A DNA stretch of 64,000 nt from Ignavibacteriales bacterium (GTDB taxonomy: Bacteria > Bacteroidota > Ignavibacteria > Ignavibacteriales > Melioribacteraceae), in NCBI GenBank assembly GCA_021740915.1, contig JAIOYW010000018.1, forward strand, positions 22,929 to 86,928, written 5' to 3'. Below, piece after piece: positions 59,610 to 64,000 of the stretch. Below the pieces are notes generated by a model that saw nothing but the letters and a program-made list of their open reading frames with translations, was not told where the DNA came from and did no database searches. Each line of letters starts with the position of its first letter. Positions within the stretch are counted from its first letter, which is position 1. The position numbers were made by a program, and so were the translations under genes.

Positions 59610-61370
59610 CTAATTGAGTATTTTTATCACTCTTAAGATAGGGTAAACATTCAGTTGTGAGTCGAAATAGGGCGATCTTTCGTAGAAAAATCTGAGTCTT
59701 CGCTCAGGATTGTTCCTGAAATCTTCCTCTTCTGCAAGTTTTTTTTCGAATTCCATTCTTAAATTTTGATCAGAATTCAGCATCTCAACTGCAATCGGCT
59801 CGAGAATATAATCCTCGAAATATTCTTTTTCTTCAAATATTGTATTAAAAAATCCCCACTTAACGAATGAATCATCAAAAACTGGTTCAAAAAGGTATAT
59901 AAGCAGTCCGGAATTTACCTGTGGAACCGGAAAAAACACATACTTTTCAGGATCAATTTGAATTGTATCAAGTTCAGTTATGGTTTTGAATGAAGGGATC
60001 ATCCTTCCTTCGTATGGTCTGTTTCTGAATTTCACTTCCGTAAATCGTGTTCTTTCAACAATCGCATTGAGAGCTTTATCTGTCATCGAATATTCGAGTC
60101 CGTGATAATCGACAGGTTCAAGAATTTCCATCCATTCTATAGGCAATAAATATCCTTCCGGCAGCGTTAACTCATTACCGGCACCCAGTTCGCCGTAAAA
60201 TGGTGTAAATCCTTCCAGTTTTTCCTGGGAGAATTTTATTATTTCGGCCCCGGTTATTATGCTTTTTTCTTTACTCTGCTTATACCCCCTGAAAAATAAT
60301 GTATCAGCTTTTCCGGTGGTTTTGTATCCATAAGGGTATATTTTATTTTCCCGGGTTAACTGAACTGATTCTTCATCAGCTTTCCTGTTAAGATCGACAA
60401 TAAGGTTTTTATTATTCCTGACTGATTTAAGAATTGACTCAACGACTGATTTCGTTGCAAACACCCTCTCTTTATATGGCTTAAGCATATGAGCCTCTAT
60501 CAGAAACCCAATCCTTTTTCTTAGCCCGGCATAGCCGTTCGAAAACCTTGGAGTTGCTTCCCAATCTCTGAGTCCTTTTAATGGATCGCCATCAATATAA
60601 CCGGCATAAGGACTCATTAAATACCCGTCCTTTTCAGTTTCAGAGATTACAAACGGTAAAAAGTCTTTTTCGACAAATTTTTTCTGCCCTTCCGATAAAC
60701 GAATCACTGGGATACTATAATGCACGGAATATTGATGATCGGCGCCATCGGTGGTATGGGAGTCAATAAAAACATCGGGCTTCCATTCTGCCCATAGTTT
60801 GAGAAAAGCTTTGATCTCGGGTGAGTCTGCTTTCATAAAATCCCTGTTCAGATTCAGATTCTGAGCTGTTGTCCGCCAGCCCATCTCCCTGGGCCCGTTC
60901 TGATTTATCCTGTTATATTTTGTTACCCGTTCATGACCATCCACATTAAAAATCGGTATAACAATAAACGTTAGATTATCGAGCAGCCCGAACTTCTCCT
61001 TCGTAATGAGCATTTCTCTCAGCAGAAGCATCATTGCATCCTTGCCTTCAATTTCTCCGGCATGAATACCGCACATAACCATAACAACTGCATCACCCGA
61101 TTTTCTTATTTCCTCCGGGTAATTTAATCCTTTTCTGTTAATTACCAGGTAGTTCAATTCTCTTCCCTGAGGTGATATCCCGAAAGTATTCATTGATGCA
61201 AACTGAGTTTCTGCGGGAAATTTCCTGAAATAATCCATTGTCTGATCATATCTTGGGGTTTCTGTATATCCTGATTTTTCGAAAAAAGTCAGCCAGCTAT
61301 TCGCAGTCTGGGGATATATAATTCCAAATAAAATCAGAATAAAAATGCATGTCAGAATTCCGCTTTTCAT
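59610..61370 (-). CDS. Exported M14 zinc carboxypeptidase
   Basis: From the ATG at 61370 the protein is 586 residues with a signal peptide (MKSGILTCIFILILFGIIYPQ). A longer start at 61469 would place codons upstream of the likely promoter at 61415-61444, so I reject it. The M14 domain has zinc ligands His103 and Glu106 in GIHAGEIEGKDA and His205 in FIDSHTTDG. The substrate-binding Arg is Arg176 in LNLNRDF, and the catalytic Glu lies in FLIEAHML. About 250 residues of beta-rich sequence follow. The family is common in FCB bacteria as secreted peptidases; it may cleave proteins or wall peptides. No T9SS domain is seen. Confidence 0.88.
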   Translation of the reverse strand: MKSGILTCIFILILFGIIYPQTANSWLTFFEKSGYTETPRYDQTMDYFRKFPAETQFASMNTFGISPQGRELNYLVINRKGLNYPEEIRKSGDAVVMVMCGIHAGEIEGKDAMMLLLREMLITKEKFGLLDNLTFIVIPIFNVDGHERVTKYNRINQNGPREMGWRTTAQNLNLNRDFMKADSPEIKAFLKLWAEWKPDVFIDSHTTDGADHQYSVHYSIPVIRLSEGQKKFVEKDFLPFVISETEKDGYLMSPYAGYIDGDPLKGLRDWEATPRFSNGYAGLRKRIGFLIEAHMLKPYKERVFATKSVVESILKSVRNNKNLIVDLNRKADEESVQLTRENKIYPYGYKTTGKADTLFFRGYKQSKEKSIITGAEIIKFSQEKLEGFTPFYGELGAGNELTLPEGYLLPIEWMEILEPVDYHGLEYSMTDKALNAIVERTRFTEVKFRNRPYEGRMIPSFKTITELDTIQIDPEKYVFFPVPQVNSGLLIYLFEPVFDDSFVKWGFFNTIFEEKEYFEDYILEPIAVEMLNSDQNLRMEFEKKLAEEEDFRNNPERRLRFFYERSPYFDSQLNVYPILRVIKILN

Positions 61371-61414
61371 TGTAAATACCATTTTTTTTGATGTATTTCT
61401 GTCGATAAACAGAT

Positions 61415-61444
61415 CAAAAATATTAAATAGTCCTTGAAAAACAA
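61415..61444 (-). promoter_or_regulatory. Bacteroidota-type promoter for the M14 peptidase gene
   Basis: On the minus strand, TTG (complement of 61442-61444) is followed after 19 bases by TATTTTTG (complement of 61415-61422). This matches the TTTG-N19-TAnnTTTG promoter of Bacteroidota. Transcription would begin near 61408, shortly upstream of the chosen ATG at 61370. A similar element, TATTTTTG at 61527-61534 on the plus strand, may serve the divergent nhaC, but without a clear -33 partner. Confidence 0.45.
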
Positions 61445-61556
61445 TCCTTTTACGTACAAATCCTTTCAATTTTTCGAAAAGTTATTATAAAATGGATTTC
61501 CGGCGTCAGAATTATCAGGTAATTGTTATTTTTGTTACCAGTCAGAAAACAACCGG

Positions 61557-63050
61557 ATGAATATGGAACATTTCAGTTTCTGGTCGGTGCTTCCGCCCAT
61601 TTTCGCAATTGGTCTGGCATTTATCACACGTCAGGTTTTCGCTTCGCTGCTTTTTGGAATCTGGACTGGCTGGATTATTCTGAGCCATGGAAATTTCCTG
61701 CAGGGAACTCTCGGAACTATTCAGGCACTTGTTGCAGTATTTGAAGATAACGGCAATACGAGAACAATTATGTTCAGTTGCCTTGTCGGCGCTCTGATTG
61801 CTTTTATTCAGCACTCAGGCGGAGTTGCAGGATTTATTGCCTTCGTCAATAAAAAACTCTCCAAAATGGAGTCAGCTAATCCAAAGAAAACAAGAATTAT
61901 TGTACAATTACTCGCCTGGATAACCGGAACACTGATTTTTGTTGAGTCAAGTATTAATGCCCTGACCGTTGGGTCAATCTATCGTCCAATTTTCGATAAG
62001 ATGAAAATCCCGAGAGAGAAACTTGCATATATTGCGGATTCAATCTCGGCGCCCACCTGTATTCTTATCCCGCTCAATGCATGGGGTGCTTACATAATGG
62101 GATTGCTGGCCGCACAAGGCTTCGCTAATCCATTCACAATGATGATCAAATCCTTTCCTTTCAATTTTTATCCTATTCTCGCAATGATTTTTGTTGTTGT
62201 AGTAATTATAACACAGAAGGATTTCGGACCGATGAAAAAAGCAGAGGAACGTGCACAGAAAGAAGGAAAAGTTATCCGCGATGGAGCTACTCCGCTAATT
62301 TCGTCTGACGTTATTTCTCTTGAGCCGAAAGCAGGTGTGAAGCACAGACCAATTAATATGATACTTCCAATCGGTATTATGGTTGGAATGATGCCCTTTA
62401 TGTTGATTTATACCGGCTGGGGAAAACTAACTCAAGAGATGCTTCAGCTCCCGCTCTGGGAACAGGTCCTCTTTGCGCTTGGAAATGGCTCCGGCTCATC
62501 TTCGGTTCTATATTCTGTCCTTTCAGCAATATTCTTTTCGGGATTTATGTACGCCGGTCAGAAAATTTTTAAATTTTCTGAAATTGTCGATCTCTTCTTC
62601 AAAGGCGTCAGCGGACTGATTCCTTTAGCCTTGCTCATGATGCTCGCTTTCGCAATTGGCGCTGTCTGTAAAAATCTGGGAACCGGAATTTATATAGCCG
62701 AAATCTCCAAAAGCTGGCTCTCACCTTCACTCGTCCCGTTTATTATTTTTGTGGTTGGCTGTGTTATCGCATTCTCAACCGGTACTTCCTGGGGTACTTT
62801 TGCGATCATGATACCTATCGGTATTCCAATGGCTCAGGCACTTGATGCAAACATCTATCTTACAATTGCCGCAGCGCTCGGCGGCGGAGTTTTCGGTGAC
62901 CATTGCTCCCCGATTTCCGATACCACAATTATTTCGTCGATGGCTTGTGCCAGTGATCATCTCGATCACGTAAAAACACAGTTGCCTTATGCTTTAACAG
63001 CCGGCGTTATTACAGCGATGATCTACCTCGGATTAGGAATAATTATGTGA
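61557..63050 (+). CDS. NhaC family Na+/H+ antiporter-like transporter
   Basis: The 497-residue inner-membrane protein has about 11-12 hydrophobic helices and the NhaC-family landmarks: FIEHSGG-like AFIQHSGGVAGF, VESSINALTVGSIYRPIFDK, DSISAPTCILIPLNAWGAY, and the strongly conserved C-terminal GTSWGTFAIMIPIGIPMA and GGGVFGDHCSPISDTTIISS. NhaC members exchange sodium, or sometimes small organic acids, for protons. The exact ions cannot be assigned. Two ATGs (61557, 61563) are close together; I used the first. It is divergent from the M14 gene. Confidence 0.92.
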   Translation: MNMEHFSFWSVLPPIFAIGLAFITRQVFASLLFGIWTGWIILSHGNFLQGTLGTIQALVAVFEDNGNTRTIMFSCLVGALIAFIQHSGGVAGFIAFVNKKLSKMESANPKKTRIIVQLLAWITGTLIFVESSINALTVGSIYRPIFDKMKIPREKLAYIADSISAPTCILIPLNAWGAYIMGLLAAQGFANPFTMMIKSFPFNFYPILAMIFVVVVIITQKDFGPMKKAEERAQKEGKVIRDGATPLISSDVISLEPKAGVKHRPINMILPIGIMVGMMPFMLIYTGWGKLTQEMLQLPLWEQVLFALGNGSGSSSVLYSVLSAIFFSGFMYAGQKIFKFSEIVDLFFKGVSGLIPLALLMMLAFAIGAVCKNLGTGIYIAEISKSWLSPSLVPFIIFVVGCVIAFSTGTSWGTFAIMIPIGIPMAQALDANIYLTIAAALGGGVFGDHCSPISDTTIISSMACASDHLDHVKTQLPYALTAGVITAMIYLGLGIIM

Positions 63051-63089
63051 AATGCAACCAAAACTCTTTTATTTATGTTTAAGAAAGCA

Positions 63090-63110
63090 ATACTGAATTC
63101 AGTATATTTG
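63090..63110 (+). promoter_or_regulatory. Ferritin promoter element with overlapping 16-bp perfect palindrome
   Basis: TATATTTG at 63103-63110 matches the Bacteroidota -7 consensus TAnnTTTG, about 39 bp before the ferritin ATG. The perfect palindrome ATACTGAATTCAGTAT (63090-63105) overlaps its left edge, so a bound repressor would block the promoter. Ferritin genes are commonly iron- or redox-regulated. The sequence does not match the Fur box I know, so the regulator is unknown. Confidence 0.55.
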
Positions 63111-63148
63111 CATGATAAAATAATAATAACTTAAACCAAGGAAATTTT

Positions 63149-63637
63149 ATGATGATTTCAGAAAAAATGCAATCGACTTTGAATGATCAGATCAACGAGG
63201 AATTGTTTTCTTCATATCTCTATCTCTCAATGTCAGCCTGGTTCCAATCAATAAATTACAAGGGCTTTGCAGGCTGGATGAAAAAGCAATCCACAGAAGA
63301 ATATGAACATGCGATGAAAATTTATGACTATCTGCATGAAGTTGGAGCAGATGTTTCTCTCGACGCGATTAAAAAACCTCAGGCAAGCTGGAAATCACCG
63401 CTCGATGCTTTCAAAGATGCATTAAAGCATGAAAAACACATAACTGAGTGTATAAACAAATTGGCAGATCTTGCTGTTGAAGAAAAAGACCACGCAACCA
63501 ATATTTTCCTGCACTGGTTCGTTACCGAACAGGTAGAAGAAGTTGGCAATGCAACTGATATTGTTGAGAAGCTCAAAATGATCGGCGATAATCCTGCCGG
63601 ACTTTTTATGCTTGATGGTCAGTTGGGACACAGATAA
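63149..63637 (+). CDS. ftnA: Bacterial non-haem ferritin
   Basis: Ferritin oxidises and stores iron in a 24-mer cage. The 162-residue protein has the four-helix-bundle ferritin pattern: LNDQINEELFSSYLYLSMSAWF with the first ferroxidase Glu, then KQSTEEYEHAMKIYDYLHEVG with the Glu-Glu-x-x-His ligands, and HWFVTEQVEEVGNATDIVEKL with the late Glu/Gln ligands. The ferroxidase centre therefore appears complete, and no haem-binding bacterioferritin features are seen. AAGGA lies 7 bases before the ATG. A second ATG at 63152 is equally possible. A hairpin terminator follows. Confidence 0.95.
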   Translation: MMISEKMQSTLNDQINEELFSSYLYLSMSAWFQSINYKGFAGWMKKQSTEEYEHAMKIYDYLHEVGADVSLDAIKKPQASWKSPLDAFKDALKHEKHITECINKLADLAVEEKDHATNIFLHWFVTEQVEEVGNATDIVEKLKMIGDNPAGLFMLDGQLGHR

Positions 63638-63645
63638 TATTTTCC

Positions 63646-63674
63646 GGGGAATTCATCTTCCCCATTTTATTTTA
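63646..63674 (+). terminator. Rho-independent terminator after ferritin
   Basis: GGGGAA (63646-63651) pairs with TTCCCC (63658-63663) around the loop TTCATC, followed by the T-rich ATTTTATTTT. It begins 9 bp after the ferritin stop. Confidence 0.7.
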
Positions 63675-63728
63675 AGTATTTAAGTATTATATTTTAAGTC
63701 TGATATTTTTACAATTCAGTCAGCCTAC

Positions 63729-63817
63729 GGAGAGGTGGGTGAGTGGCTGAAACCAACGGTTTGCTAAACCGTCGTAGGGGTCATTCTCTACCGCGGGTTC
63801 GAATCCCGCCCTCTCCG
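63729..63817 (+). tRNA. tRNA-Ser (anticodon GCU)
   Basis: The acceptor stem GGAGAGG (63729-63735) pairs with CCTCTCC (63810-63816), with discriminator G63817. The anticodon arm is ACGGT-TTGCTAA-ACCGT with anticodon GCT at 63763-63765. A long variable arm (GTAGGGGTCATTCTCTAC region) and the T arm with GGTTCGAATCC complete a class II tRNA of 89 nt. The CCA end is not encoded. It reads AGC/AGU serine codons. Confidence 0.95.
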
Positions 63818-63824
63818 CAAAATA

Positions 63825-63863
63825 AAATCCCCGGAATACTTTATGTGTTTCGGGGATTTTTTT
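63825..63863 (+). terminator. Rho-independent terminator after tRNA-Ser
   Basis: AAATCCCCG (63825-63833) pairs with CGGGGATTT (63851-63859), with a further AATAC/GTGTT pairing inside the loop, followed by TTTT (to 63863). It begins 7 bp after the tRNA. Confidence 0.8.
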
Positions 63864-64000
63864 GTGGTGTTTTTTGGTTGATGTTCGAACTATTTTTGAG
63901 GAAAACTCCGAATAAGGAAGCCAGTTCTGACTTCCAAGTATTCCGGCAGGTGGCGGGTCTGTCCGCAATTTGATTTCGAAAAGAAAAAGCAGAATTTCCC

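Noticed and set aside
61371..61469. Longer start for the M14 peptidase
   Set aside because: It would put 33 residues before the signal peptide and start upstream of the probable promoter at 61415-61444.
63720..63968. 82-codon reading frame on the minus strand across the tRNA
   Set aside because: It is the antisense of tRNA-Ser. The GFEPAVE and RWFQPLTHLS strings come from the complement of the T arm and anticodon region, a well-known false-gene pattern.
63743..63973. 76-codon plus-strand frame starting inside the tRNA
   Set aside because: It begins within tRNA-Ser and crosses the terminator hairpin; no protein family or ribosome site is visible.

Overview
The window is chromosomal DNA from an AT-rich, Gram-negative bacterium of the Bacteroidota/Chlorobiota/Ignavibacteriota (FCB) assemblage, most plausibly an Ignavibacteria-like lineage. 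The evidence is a glycosidase ending in a type IX secretion (T9SS) type A C-terminal domain with the YPNPFN motif, many PKD and Ig-like surface proteins, a Big_5 Ig-like lipoprotein, a MurE with the DNPR motif of meso-diaminopimelate enzymes, few strong Shine-Dalgarno sequences, and promoter-like elements of the Bacteroidota TAnnTTTG type. Taxonomy is inferred from protein features only. I saw no insertion sequence, prophage, CRISPR array or rRNA. The only RNA gene found is a tRNA-Ser(GCU) near the right end.

Layout. 1-4.4 kb: a partial ybaB (minus), then a tight plus-strand run psd-pssA-purS-purQ-tatA-gatA (phosphatidylethanolamine synthesis, purine synthesis, Tat export, tRNA amidation). 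4.4-14.6 kb: a Big_5 lipoprotein and mltG on the minus strand, divergent from a four-gene plus-strand operon of exported peptidoglycan-active candidates (GH18 glycosidase, transglutaminase-like protein, VanY-type D,D-carboxypeptidase, class C beta-lactamase-like serine hydrolase), followed by a convergent hypothetical lipoprotein. 14.6-27.8 kb: carAB, a YtcJ-like amidohydrolase, a very large intracellular GH13 protein, mutS and a DUF1684 lipoprotein. 27.9-43.8 kb: a complete minus-strand division and cell wall (dcw) cluster in the order mraZ-rsmH-ftsL-ftsI-murE-murF-mraY-murD-ftsW-murG-murC-ftsQ-ftsA-ftsZ, closed by a hairpin terminator.

44.3-45.9 kb: an orphan ParA-type ATPase whose C-terminus is an intact T9SS type A/FlgD-Ig-like domain although the protein has no signal peptide (the most unusual gene here), then a small secreted Adhesin_E-like protein. 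45.9-48.9 kb: a minus-strand operon of an MBL-fold hydrolase, a cyclic-nucleotide-binding K+ channel and a monofunctional transglycosylase. 49-59.4 kb: a four-gene minus-strand operon running from a response regulator with SpoIIE-type phosphatase, through a dCache/HAMP histidine kinase and a LysM-FecR-Ig envelope protein, to a 1604-residue protein with about 15 PKD repeats. It reads as a signalling pathway coupled to its own envelope structure. 59.6-64 kb: an M14 carboxypeptidase, an NhaC antiporter, ferritin with a 16-bp perfect palindrome in its promoter, and tRNA-Ser.

The main theme is envelope biology: dcw, MltG, MtgA, VanY, GH18, PE synthesis, and large Ig/PKD surface proteins with a dedicated signalling module. 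The most novel-looking items are the ParA/T9SS-domain fusion, the RsbU-kinase-FecR-PKD operon, and a putative FN3 plus GATase-like accessory module shared by two different catalytic proteins of one operon. All functional assignments come from reading motifs by eye. No database search was run.
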